DNA of 48,918 bases, taken from assembly GCF_002902385.1 (NCBI RefSeq), contig NZ_PPQH01000045.1:1-48918 (forward strand). The letters are read 5' to 3'. The notes beneath the pieces were generated by a model that was not told the DNA's origin, searched no databases, and saw nothing but the letters and a program-made list of their open reading frames with translations. This stretch comes from Staphylococcus intermedius NCTC 11048. Lineage in GTDB: Bacteria; Bacillota; Bacilli; Staphylococcales; Staphylococcaceae. Positions 36,338 to 44,211 of the stretch are shown piece by piece. Numbering within the stretch: the first letter of the stretch is position 1; every line of letters starts with the position of its first letter. Made by a program: the position numbers and the translations under genes.

Positions 36338-36718
36338 TTAATCAGCCCCCATGGTAATTTTCATTTTATCATACCCACCCATTGAGTACGTACAAACATG
36401 CTCTATCAATCTGCTAAAATACTTTTACAGTATGTGCTAACAAGATGCCATACAAAATTCTCAATAAGCGACACATCAGAAAAATAAAAGTTCAAAAACA
36501 ACGAAATCATTTCCATAAACTTAAAAGTAGTGCGTTATTCGTGATGAGCATATCTTTACTTGTCATAAGTTGCAGACACACACCTCACACGACGATAATG
36601 CTGAAACTCACACATTCCCTTCTCAACAGTAGAAGGTTTGAACGAGATTGCAAAAACGCACCCTAGTGTATGACTCCTTTCCTACACTAAACTTCTCATC
36701 CTCATCTTTACTACACGA
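36338..36718. other. Gene-free stretch with an orphan copy of a repeat arm
   Basis: No convincing gene is present; a 73-codon frame at 36445-36666 has no ribosome-binding site. Bases 36587-36657 repeat, with ~70% identity by eye, the left arm of the palindromic element at 36713-36785 (ACACGACGATRATGCTGAA ... AACGAGATTGC). This suggests a decayed second copy. Confidence 0.55.
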
Positions 36719-37058
36719 CGATGATGCTGAATCCCATACATTCATTTTTTACCATTAGAAGTTTTAAACGAGATTGCTAGAACCTTTCTTCACCACAAAA
36801 ATAAATAGCCTTTATGAGATTGCAAAATTGGGCGAGACTCCTGAGGCATCCAGCCGAAGCTGAAAATCCACCAACGCTTCAACTATGTTACTTTAAAAAT
36901 CAAAGCGTTGGTTAGTTGAAGCGAGGCGCCTAGGAACGCGAAGCCCATAATCGCAATCAATAAAGGCTAAATTATTAAACACTGAGAAAGGTTCAGCAAT
37001 CTGCAAGATGCTCTCTTATATAGAAAAGTAAATGCTTTTGAAATGTTTCAGCATCATC
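36719..37058. repeat. Short-form palindromic intergenic repeat, copy D (divergent)
   Basis: This 340-bp unit has mirror-ordered complementary blocks: GATGATGCTGAA / TTCAGCATCATC at the ends, AGATTGCT(A)GAACCTTTCT / AGAAAGGTTCAGCAATCT, TAGCCTTTAT / ATAAAGGCTA, GATTGC / GCAATC, and the apical CCAACGCTT / AAGCGTTGG. The arms differ in sequence from copies A-C but remain paired, while the core (GAGACTCCTGAGG, CTAGGAACGCGAAGCC) is shared. Confidence 0.75.
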
Positions 37059-37069
37059 AAAATGCAGCA

Positions 37070-38245
37070 TCACTTAATAATATCTATCAACTCTTTCTTG
37101 GCTGCGGCGCGTGCGGGAATCCATCCAAACACAACCCCAATTAATGTAGACACACCCACCGCCAATAGAATCGAACCGAGACTGACAGCACTTTGAATAT
37201 ATTCTGGTGTCACGACATCCACTAATTTCGCAATGAAAATACCGATAATCAATCCGATAATCCCACCGATTAAACAGAGTACGACACTTTCGATTAAAAA
37301 TTGAAACTCAATATCTCTCGCTTTTGCACCGAATGCACGACGAATTGCAATTTCTTCCGTACGTTCAGCAACAGAAATATACATCACATTCATCACACCA
37401 ATCCCTGCAATAAACAATGAGATACCTGCCACGGCTGCGACAAAGTACGTGATAGAGTCAAAGATTTTACCGATGCTCTTCACAAATTCTTCCGTATCTG
37501 CGTATTGATATTCACCTTGTGAGACGGCTGAACCTCTTTGATTCAATTGATCTGCAACTTTTGTAGCAATTTCTTTTTTATTGGCATCTTCACCGACTTT
37601 TAACATCAATTGTGGAAAGTCAGATTTCAAATTCGGCAAGTCCGCTTCAACCGTTTTTGTCGGAATTTGTACCGCATTCGGAATCTGTGCCTTTTCTTTC
37701 ACACCGACAACTTCAAAGCCAATATCATCAATATAAATCGTTTGACCGACTGCATCGCCTTTAAATAACGTCTCTGCCACTTCTGATGACACGGTTGCGA
37801 CGCGTTGTTTTAAGGCGTTATCTTCTTTACTAAATCCTTTACCTTCATTCGCTTCAGTCACCGTTTCACTTTTAACGACTGCAATATCCGTTTTCTTTTT
37901 CACAGTGCGCGCTTCCGCCGTTAGTCCAAGTGTATCATCTTCTTTAATACTCGCATCTTGAACCCCTTCAACTTGGCGTGCAATGTCAATATCCGTCGTT
38001 GTAAAAGGCGGCTCTTTCACAGTTTCAAAGTTGCTCGGTAAAAAGCTGACCAAGGCACTATCTTTTGACGCCCCTGCATCACTGAACTGTTCATTGGCTG
38101 TCTTTTTAAAGCCATTACCTAATGACATAATCGTAATCACAGCCGCAATCCCGATAATAATCCCTATCATCGTAAATATGTTACGGCGCTTATTTTTCAT
38201 AATTGAACGTAATGAAACGTGAATAATATTAGCGATGTACGCCAT
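37070..38245 (-). CDS. MacB/YknZ-type ABC transporter permease
   Basis: This 391-residue protein has one N-terminal helix (~25-45, NIFTMIGIIIGIAAVITIMS). A large extracytoplasmic MacB-type domain (~50-260) follows, then three C-terminal helices (FtsX domain, ~275-385, with ERTEEIAIRRAFGAKARDI). This is the mechanotransmission architecture of MacB/YknZ. An ATG is set by GAGGTG 7 bases before 38245, inside the ATPase gene, so the genes overlap by 17 bases. It is the last gene of the YIP1-MFP-ATPase-permease operon. Cargo unknown. Confidence 0.87.
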   Translation of the reverse strand: MAYIANIIHVSLRSIMKNKRRNIFTMIGIIIGIAAVITIMSLGNGFKKTANEQFSDAGASKDSALVSFLPSNFETVKEPPFTTTDIDIARQVEGVQDASIKEDDTLGLTAEARTVKKKTDIAVVKSETVTEANEGKGFSKEDNALKQRVATVSSEVAETLFKGDAVGQTIYIDDIGFEVVGVKEKAQIPNAVQIPTKTVEADLPNLKSDFPQLMLKVGEDANKKEIATKVADQLNQRGSAVSQGEYQYADTEEFVKSIGKIFDSITYFVAAVAGISLFIAGIGVMNVMYISVAERTEEIAIRRAFGAKARDIEFQFLIESVVLCLIGGIIGLIIGIFIAKLVDVVTPEYIQSAVSLGSILLAVGVSTLIGVVFGWIPARAAAKKELIDIIK

Positions 38246-38924
38246 GCGACAGCACCTCTTCTCTTTGAACACGACCATCTAAAATGTGAATCACGCGATC
38301 TGCTTGTGCAGCAACTTTCGGATCATGTGTGACGACAATCATCGTTGTACCTTGTTCCTGGTTCAACTGCATAAATAACGCCATAATATCTTCAGACGTT
38401 TTCGAATCGAGTGCCCCAGTTGGTTCATCCGCAATAATAAATCGAGGACGGTTCACAATCGCTCTTGCAATCGCCACACGCTGTTGTTGCCCGCCTGACA
38501 ATTTGTTCGGAACCAAGTTTTCTTTATCATACAGACCGACACGATGTAAGATGTCCAACACACGTTGATGACGTTCAGCTGCTCGCATACCTGCATACAA
38601 TAGTGGCACACTGACATTTTCTAAAATAGTGTTATTTTGTATCAGTTTAAAGTTTTGAAATACAAACCCTACTGTCCGGTTACGAATCACAGCCAATTCA
38701 TTATCTGACGTTTTTTGATAATTTTCACCGTTAAATAAATAGTCGCCTTCATAACCGCGATCGATAAAACCTAAAATATTGATAAGTGTACTTTTACCTG
38801 ATCCTGAAGGGCCCATAATTGCGACAAATTCACCTTGTTCAATTCGCAAATCAATATCTTTTAAAATGTGATTTGTTTCATTCCCATTTTTAAAATGACG
38901 ATTGATCCCCTTCAGTTCAATCAT
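38229..38924 (-). CDS. MacB/YknY-type ABC transporter ATPase
   Basis: This 231-residue ABC ATPase has Walker A GPSGSGKST at 38-46, Q-loop VFQNFKLI, signature LSGGQQQR (~142), Walker B FIIADEPTGALDS and the switch histidine in VVTHDP. The LolD/MacB subclass is evident. ATG overlaps the stop of the membrane-fusion gene by 4 bases, and the permease gene begins within its end. It energises the partner permease. Confidence 0.9.
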   Translation of the reverse strand: MIELKGINRHFKNGNETNHILKDIDLRIEQGEFVAIMGPSGSGKSTLINILGFIDRGYEGDYLFNGENYQKTSDNELAVIRNRTVGFVFQNFKLIQNNTILENVSVPLLYAGMRAAERHQRVLDILHRVGLYDKENLVPNKLSGGQQQRVAIARAIVNRPRFIIADEPTGALDSKTSEDIMALFMQLNQEQGTTMIVVTHDPKVAAQADRVIHILDGRVQREEVLSHGVHR

Positions 38925-39973
38925 TTGGACACCTCAACTTTCTCACCATCTTTAACTTTTGCATCAGGATGGTTGATGATACGATCACCTTTTTTCACAC
39001 CTTTTTTCACAATCAATTCACCATTCTTTTCGTCATACGTGATTTTCGTGCGATGTGCTACGCCTGATTGATCCACGACATACACGTGATGATCTTTCGT
39101 TAGTACAGACTTTGGAATTTTGAGTGTATCTAAAGGAATTGTCGCCTCTACGGAATAGCCGTTACGCGCTTCAAAATCAAGTTCACCAATTGTAATTTTG
39201 TATTTCGATGTTTCTTTGTCATTTTCGCCAGTCGGATGTGATTGTATTGGGTTATTCGTTGTTAATGACTCTGCCCCCTCACTGCCTTCACCTGCGACGG
39301 GCGCACCACCTGCAGCTTCACCTTTAGCATCTTGTTGGTAGCTTGTCGGAAGTTGTGAAATGTGCGTAATTTTCCCTTTGCCTTCTTTACCGGTACTCGT
39401 CACTTTAACATTGACCGTGTCACCCACTTTAATTTTCTCTAAATCAAATTCCGAAATGGTTGACTGGATCTCTAACTCATTCGCAATTAATTTCAAAATC
39501 GGCTCACCTTCACCGACTTGGCCATCGTCAATTAATGACACTGTGCCATTAAATGTTGCATTGACGCTATTATTCACTTGACCGTCGTAACGATTCAATT
39601 GTCTCCACGCTTGATTAATCGCTTGCTGATCCCCGCTTTGTTGAGCGTCATTCAATTGTTTAACTAACTTTTGACGTTGTGTTGGATCAATATCATAATT
39701 CAACAATGGTGTACCTTGTGTTACTGTTTGTCCGTCTTTCACTTGCACATTTAAAAAAGTCCCTAGCTGTGCATTATTCAAATATGTCTTAATCGTTTCC
39801 GGCGAAATTTTACCCGTCACACGTAGCGGCTTATCCGTTTTTACAGTATATGTATCGTAAGCATCTTCATTTTTTGGGTCTCCAACACCACCAAATGTTT
39901 TCACTAAGAAAGCAATGCCTACAAGTAAAAAAATGCCTATCACTGATGAAACAATCAAAGTTTTTTTCTTCAA
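38921..39973 (-). CDS. MacA/YknX-type membrane fusion protein
   Basis: This 350-residue protein has an N-terminal membrane anchor (~4-24), a split lipoyl-like domain (VKDGQTVTQGTPLLNYD near 80 and VSLIDDGQVGEGEPIL near 150) and a short helical hairpin rich in Gln between them. Beta-barrel domains follow (~170-330), with a low-complexity linker (~235-265, GGAPVAGEGSEGAES). In Gram-positives such proteins sit outside the membrane and feed or receive substrate from the MacB-type permease. It begins with TTG behind a strong GAGGAGG. Confidence 0.86.
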   Translation of the reverse strand: MKKKTLIVSSVIGIFLLVGIAFLVKTFGGVGDPKNEDAYDTYTVKTDKPLRVTGKISPETIKTYLNNAQLGTFLNVQVKDGQTVTQGTPLLNYDIDPTQRQKLVKQLNDAQQSGDQQAINQAWRQLNRYDGQVNNSVNATFNGTVSLIDDGQVGEGEPILKLIANELEIQSTISEFDLEKIKVGDTVNVKVTSTGKEGKGKITHISQLPTSYQQDAKGEAAGGAPVAGEGSEGAESLTTNNPIQSHPTGENDKETSKYKITIGELDFEARNGYSVEATIPLDTLKIPKSVLTKDHHVYVVDQSGVAHRTKITYDEKNGELIVKKGVKKGDRIINHPDAKVKDGEKVEVSK

Positions 39974-40078
39974 AATAAAATCCTCCTCAATGGCATAAAA
40001 TACTTTGGTTGTATTATACCATTAAGAAGGATACATTTTCTTTAAAAAATCAATAAATTATATATAAATTAGACTCGC

Positions 40079-40720
40079 TTATAACTCTCCAGCTAAACTA
40101 AGTATCGTGTCTTCTAAAGCCGCCGAACCTAATGCGAGTAATATGGTCAATATGATGGTCAACAAACCTAAAGTTAAAGATGCACGTAAGGACAAACGAC
40201 TGGTTGCATAGTAAACGATAAATGTCACATAACCTTTGAATATCGTTTGTAAATCAAAAGCTGCTAAGTACATATTCCCTGGCAGAAAAACATTCAGACT
40301 GGTGATGTTATAAGTCGGGAATGGTAAATGAAAGATAAGTTGAATACATACAAATACTAAAGCAACCGACGTCACAATAAGTGAATGACTGAATGAGGCA
40401 GATAGTATCGTTTGAGTTGAAGCATCGGAGTGCAACAGTTTAGAAATCATCATAAATACGACAAATGTAAACAAAAAGCTAATCAACACCCCCATCAAAC
40501 TACTCATCGTATCAGCGAACCAATGAATTTGATGGAACTCTTCTATATCTTCTTTTGAATAACCAAAACCTTCTAACAGCTTGGTATTATCCGTATCAAT
40601 TTTTAATAAAAACGCATGAATGAGTGTGACAGCCAACATCAATACAGCTTTCACTTTCCATGTAGGATGGTTGCGTAAATTTTCAAAATGTTGGAATAGA
40701 GGTAGATTTGTCTTAACCAA
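40079..40720 (-). CDS. YIP1-family membrane protein, YknW-like
   Basis: This 213-residue protein has ~5 hydrophobic helices and YIP1-domain character: hydrophobic bundle, short acidic first loop with DTDNTKLLEGFGYS, and SLNVFLPGN before helix 4. It precedes the MacA/ATPase/MacB genes on the same strand, as yknW precedes yknXYZ in B. subtilis. There the YIP1 protein assembles with the transporter that protects against the SdpC toxin. A TTG at 40738 includes the GAGGAGG; the TTG at 40720, 9 bases downstream, is chosen. The YknW equivalence is inferred from context and topology. Confidence 0.75.
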   Translation of the reverse strand: MVKTNLPLFQHFENLRNHPTWKVKAVLMLAVTLIHAFLLKIDTDNTKLLEGFGYSKEDIEEFHQIHWFADTMSSLMGVLISFLFTFVVFMMISKLLHSDASTQTILSASFSHSLIVTSVALVFVCIQLIFHLPFPTYNITSLNVFLPGNMYLAAFDLQTIFKGYVTFIVYYATSRLSLRASLTLGLLTIILTILLALGSAALEDTILSLAGEL

Positions 40721-40897
40721 CTTTGTTTGCCTCCTCAAAAAGATTATCTTAATATTATCACATTGTTAGAGGCTTTTTTGTATTAAAAGTAAAAATTCTA
40801 AAATATGACAAAAGCTATCGCAAATATTGTGATTAAAGTATAAAATTATATTATTAAATGCTATACTATTTTTATACTTTTCATGGGAGGTAGGTCT

Positions 40898-41500
40898 ATG
40901 GAATTTTCAAAACCGCTATACATAGAAGCTTTTAACAGAGATAGAACTCAACCTAGCATTTGGAAGAAAGTTTTACTATTGATATTATTCATTATTATCC
41001 AAACTGCACTTACAACGCTTTCTGTCGATTACACAAAGCTACTCACTGAACAAGGATTAACTGAAGCTCAAGCGCAACAATCAGCGCCTTTTACTATGGT
41101 TGCTGGCATCATTGGTACCGTTATCGGCAGTCTCGTCGTTGTGGGTATTACTTATTTGATCACACTACTCATTTATAAAATTTTCAAGAAAGTGCTTGCT
41201 AAAAAAGCGATATTCGGTGCAGTCTTACGTTACTACAACACCATTTTAGCCGTGATGATTGTCATCCTCATCATTCAACTGTTATTCCAACTCGATATCA
41301 CAACAATCAAAATTGATTCACTTAATATTTTCGCCCCTGAAAACACATTACTCAGTGCATTCAGTTTGACGAATTTATTGACAGGTTGGTTATTCGGTGT
41401 CATGTTGCATTCTAATGGTCACATTTCTGCTAAGTGGTCTTGGATATTAGGCATTGCAGTGTTCATCCTATGTGTTGGATTGACTGCTATCGGCGCATAA
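40898..41500 (+). CDS. YIP1-family membrane protein, paralogue of the divergent gene
   Basis: This 200-residue polytopic protein is clearly related to its divergent neighbour: DYTKLLTEQGL versus DNTKLLEGFGY after helix 1, and IDSLNIFAPENTLLSAFSL versus ITSLNVFLPGNMYLAAFDL. Five hydrophobic helices are visible. An upstream ATG at 40883 precedes GGGAGG and is rejected; the ATG at 40898 follows it by 6 bases. It has its own terminator. Probably a second partner or competitor subunit of the ABC system. Confidence 0.75.
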   Translation: MEFSKPLYIEAFNRDRTQPSIWKKVLLLILFIIIQTALTTLSVDYTKLLTEQGLTEAQAQQSAPFTMVAGIIGTVIGSLVVVGITYLITLLIYKIFKKVLAKKAIFGAVLRYYNTILAVMIVILIIQLLFQLDITTIKIDSLNIFAPENTLLSAFSLTNLLTGWLFGVMLHSNGHISAKWSWILGIAVFILCVGLTAIGA

Positions 41501-41510
41501 CACTTACATA

Positions 41511-41556
41511 AAAAATGAGAGGCTCGAGCAACTAAATGTTCGAGTCTCTCATTTTT
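41511..41556. terminator. Bidirectional terminator between two convergent genes
   Basis: AAAAATGAGAGGCTCGA pairs with TCGAGTCTCTCATTTTT (one mismatch), with T-runs on both strands. It serves the plus-strand YIP1 gene and the minus-strand DUF1648 gene. Confidence 0.9.
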
Positions 41557-41565
41557 ATCCTTATA

Positions 41566-42012
41566 TTATTTTCGTTTGACAACACGTACCATTCGTATCA
41601 TGAGTGTCACACCAATGACGGCATAGGCCAACCACATGAGCCAAAACGGGATGCCTTCTATACCATTCATCGTAGCAATCAGATACACCGTGTAAAGCAC
41701 CCATACCGTCAGTTGAATGACGAGTGTTATCATGAGCACATCTCGCCTTTGTGCATGACTTTTCCCGTCTATTTTTCCCTTGATGTTATGCTCGATAACA
41801 GGTAAATACTTAAACAATAAAAAGAGCAAGCACCATATGATCAACATAGTGATGGGTAAGATCCATAAATGACTTTTCGGACCCCAATTGTCGACTTCAC
41901 CATTAAAGGTCAGATGTGTTCCCACTTGTGGAGGGAGTTGCGCATCATATAGAGCTAGTATCACAATCGAAATCAACCACAATACAGGAATTAATCGATT
42001 AACTTGCTTCAT
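41566..42012 (-). CDS. DUF1648 membrane protein (SdpI-like N-terminal domain)
   Basis: This 148-residue protein has four hydrophobic helices. After the first lies LPPQVGTHLTFNGEVDNWGPK-like sequence (residues ~26-46), the hallmark of DUF1648, the domain that opens SdpI, the B. subtilis immunity protein for SdpC toxin. The SdpI C-terminal domain itself is missing. The start lies 14 bases inside the end of the fructosamine-kinase-family gene, with GGAGG 9 bases upstream, so translation is coupled. Function unknown; envelope stress or immunity is a possibility suggested by the adjacent YknWXYZ-like genes. Confidence 0.8.
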   Translation of the reverse strand: MKQVNRLIPVLWLISIVILALYDAQLPPQVGTHLTFNGEVDNWGPKSHLWILPITMLIIWCLLFLLFKYLPVIEHNIKGKIDGKSHAQRRDVLMITLVIQLTVWVLYTVYLIATMNGIEGIPFWLMWLAYAVIGVTLMIRMVRVVKRK

Positions 42013-42862
42013 CTATGATTTCCTCCATCGTTGTTCTCACACTACCTAAATACATCGTGCCAAATTTTACTAAATGGACGAGTAACAAATACAATTCGTA
42101 AAATCGAATGCGTAACGTCGCCCCATCAGCAAGTGGATAAGCGGCATCATACGCTTCATAAAACGCTGGGCTGAATCCACCAAATACTTTCGTTGCGCCT
42201 AAATCGAATTCACGGTCACCGTATAATGGCGCAGGATCAAAGAGTGCCGGACGACCATCCGTTAAAAACATATAATTACCTGCCCACAAATCACCATGTA
42301 ACAATGATGGTGCACTCTCATGTTGAGCAAGCGTATCCTCCATTAAACGATAGACTTGTTCAAATAATGCATCATCAGCATCAGACCACAATTGACGCTG
42401 ACGAATCACGTGAACAAGTGGTGTGATACGTTGTTTTAAAAATAGTGTTTTCCAATCCTCTGTCCACGAGTTGTCGAATTGAATATCTCCACCTTCATAA
42501 GGCAAATGAAAACCAAATCGTCCTTTTGGTTCATGCGTTTGGTGAAGTTGTGCGACTAATTTTCCGAGCGCTTCTTGACTGCCACCGCGTCCTTCATCTA
42601 AATAACTCAGCAATAAATAGGCATCTTGATCGACCTGTCCTTGAGCAATGACTCTTGGCGCCGTCACACCTGCTGCTTCAAACGCTTCGAGACCCGCGAC
42701 TTCTGCATCATAAAAAGACGCATCCCGACCAGGTTGAACCAGTAAAAAATAAGGTCCTTCAGTCGTATCCACACGATAAGCCTGATTGACATCACCCCCA
42801 CTAACCGGTTCAATCGATTGGATATGTTCGAACGGCAATGTCTGATACCATTTTTCATTCAT
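41999..42862 (-). CDS. Fructosamine kinase family protein
   Basis: This 287-residue protein has the aminoglycoside-phosphotransferase-like fold. The catalytic loop SLLHGDLWAGNYMF is near residue 192, the metal-binding DPAPLYGDREFDLG near 213, and an N-lobe ATP pocket GGDVNQAYRV near 23. Family members phosphorylate ketosamines on glycated amines or proteins so that these break down; bacterial substrates are often small glycated amines. The frame extends 23 codons upstream but AAAAGGAG 9 bases before the ATG at 42862 sets the start. It is divergent from the second nitroreductase gene. Confidence 0.86.
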   Translation of the reverse strand: MNEKWYQTLPFEHIQSIEPVSGGDVNQAYRVDTTEGPYFLLVQPGRDASFYDAEVAGLEAFEAAGVTAPRVIAQGQVDQDAYLLLSYLDEGRGGSQEALGKLVAQLHQTHEPKGRFGFHLPYEGGDIQFDNSWTEDWKTLFLKQRITPLVHVIRQRQLWSDADDALFEQVYRLMEDTLAQHESAPSLLHGDLWAGNYMFLTDGRPALFDPAPLYGDREFDLGATKVFGGFSPAFYEAYDAAYPLADGATLRIRFYELYLLLVHLVKFGTMYLGSVRTTMEEIIDEAS

Positions 42863-42973
42863 GACATTCAACTCCTTTTCTCTTTTGAAATTGAACCCAA
42901 TCAAACTATTTTCACGTCGTTTTAAACTCATCTATACTATAATTGTATGACACTACTAAAAGGAGTTGCAAAC

Positions 42974-43636
42974 ATGGAAGATAAACGCCAAATGTTACTA
43001 GATACTTTTAATTATCGCTTTGCTACAAAACGTTTTGATGCAAGTCGTAAAATTGACGACGCTGATTTCGAAACGATTTTAGAAACGGGACGCCTGTCAC
43101 CGAGTTCACTTGGTCTTGAACCTTGGAAATTTTTAGTCATTCAGGACCCGGAAGTTCGTGAAGCACTTAAACCAATCAGTTGGGGGGCACAAGGGCAATT
43201 AGATACAGCAAGCCACTTTGTATTGATTTTAGCGCGTAAAAATGTACGTCCTGAAAACGAATATGTGCAAAAATTATTGCGCGACGTCAAACAAATGGAT
43301 ACGGACATGATTGAACAAATGAGTGAAAAAACGTCAGCATTCCAAAATGATAACTTAAATCTTTATGAAAGTGATCGTGCATTATGGGATTGGGCAAGTA
43401 AACAAACGTATATCGCACTTGGAAATATGATGACATCTGCAGCATTTTTAGGTGTAGATTCATGCCCAATTGAAGGTTTCCAATATGATGAAGTATCACG
43501 TATTTTAGCTGAAAAAGGATACTTCGATGATACTGAGTTTGCACCTTCAGTGATGGTCGCATTTGGTTATCGTGAAGAAGATCCAAAACGTGCCAAAACA
43601 CGCCGTAGCAAAGAAGACGTCATTGAATGGATTTAG
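42974..43636 (+). CDS. NAD(P)H-dependent nitroreductase (YfkO/NfsB-like)
   Basis: This 220-residue FMN enzyme of the nitroreductase superfamily has FNYRFATKRFDASRKI at the N-terminus (phosphate-binding Arg/Lys) and RLSPSSLGLEPWKFLVI. Further on come the dimer and flavin segment TYIALGNMMTSAAFLGVDSCPIEGF-type sequence (~143-168) and a C-terminal FGYREEDPKRAKTRR. It resembles B. subtilis YfkO. It is distinct from the YdgI-like enzyme at 19 kb. The start is fixed by AAAGGAG 8 bases before 42974; nine upstream codons are discarded. Natural substrate unknown. Confidence 0.88.
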   Translation: MEDKRQMLLDTFNYRFATKRFDASRKIDDADFETILETGRLSPSSLGLEPWKFLVIQDPEVREALKPISWGAQGQLDTASHFVLILARKNVRPENEYVQKLLRDVKQMDTDMIEQMSEKTSAFQNDNLNLYESDRALWDWASKQTYIALGNMMTSAAFLGVDSCPIEGFQYDEVSRILAEKGYFDDTEFAPSVMVAFGYREEDPKRAKTRRSKEDVIEWI

Positions 43637-43681
43637 TTGTTGGGAATAAATAAACGTGATTTGTATCGAAATTTACAGTCG

Positions 43682-43710
43682 TTGACAAATGTGAATTGAT
43701 AGGTTAATAT
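43682..43710 (+). promoter_or_regulatory. Promoter of the antitoxin RNA
   Basis: A perfect -35 TTGACA (43682-43687), a 17-base spacer and a -10 TAATAT (43705-43710) lie just after the nitroreductase stop. Predicted transcription starts near 43717. No coding frame follows, but a hairpin terminator does. Confidence 0.7.
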
Positions 43711-43716
43711 TTAGTT

Positions 43717-43779
43717 ATAAGGATTCCAACATAATAAACACCAATCCCCTCACTAGTCGCGTTAGTGAGGGGATTCTTG
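43717..43779 (+). ncRNA. Antitoxin RNA of a type I (Fst/PepA1-type) toxin-antitoxin locus
   Basis: This is a predicted ~60-nt RNA running from the TTGACA/TAATAT promoter to the hairpin at 43743-43775. Its 5' part contains CATAATAAACACC (43730-43742), an exact copy of the plus-strand sequence over the toxin gene's ribosome-binding site and start codon (43898-43910). Transcribed in this sense, the RNA is complementary to the toxin mRNA initiation region. The convergent layout with a shared terminator and direct repeats is that of Fst RNA II. Confidence 0.7.
43743..43779. terminator. Shared terminator hairpin of the toxin-antitoxin locus
   Basis: AATCCCCTCACTA and TAGTGAGGGGATT form a perfect 13-bp stem around the loop GTCGCGT, followed by CTTGTT on the plus strand. 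It ends the antitoxin RNA and lies 20 bases beyond the toxin stop on the other strand, so both RNAs would carry complementary versions of the loop. Confidence 0.8.
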
Positions 43780-43795
43780 TTAGGTGTGGCTATTG

Positions 43796-43900
43796 TCATT
43801 GTCGCCTATTTTTATCGCGTTTACGTAGCCAATGCGCATAATACGCAATAAAGCAACCACTAACTATTGTGGTTAGGCCATTCAGAAGGATTTCCCCCAT
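43796..43900 (-). CDS. Fst/PepA1-family type I toxin peptide, 34 residues
   Basis: The peptide runs MGEILLNGLTTIVSGCFIAY then YAHWLRKRDKNRRQ. It has a single hydrophobic helix with the VSGCFIAYYAHWL-R-R pattern closely matching S. aureus PepA1 (ISGCAIAFFSYWLSRR) and the basic tail of Fst toxins. Such peptides insert in the membrane and depolarise it. GAGGAGG lies 6 bases before the ATG. The upstream leader can fold CTCTCA...TGAGAG (43913-43939) directly against the ribosome-binding site, as in Fst mRNA. It is repressed by the convergent RNA at 43717-43779. Promoter on the minus strand not identified with confidence. Confidence 0.85.
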   Translation of the reverse strand: MGEILLNGLTTIVSGCFIAYYAHWLRKRDKNRRQ

Positions 43901-44211
43901 AATAAACACCTCCTCTCACGCCAAATTGACGTCTGAGAGCTAGACGACCCCATTTCCATCACCCTTTTCAAAGAATCATCATTTTCATTATCAACCTCAC
44001 ATCCATCAATTAAAAATTTCCATTTGGCTAAAATACAACGCTACCCTTATAAAAATCTTCAAACATTCTCCCCTATATTCATTCAATCTTTGATCCATAG
44101 CTAAAAACAAAATAAGAATGCCAAAAGTATATTATTTGAATGCTTCCTCAACAATTCTGAATATTATGATAAAATTATTTTAACTGTCACATACAAAGGG
44201 GGTATGGAGTT

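Noticed and set aside
36445..36666. 73-codon plus-strand open frame
   Set aside because: No ribosome-binding site, unusual composition, and it overlaps the decayed copy of a repeat arm.
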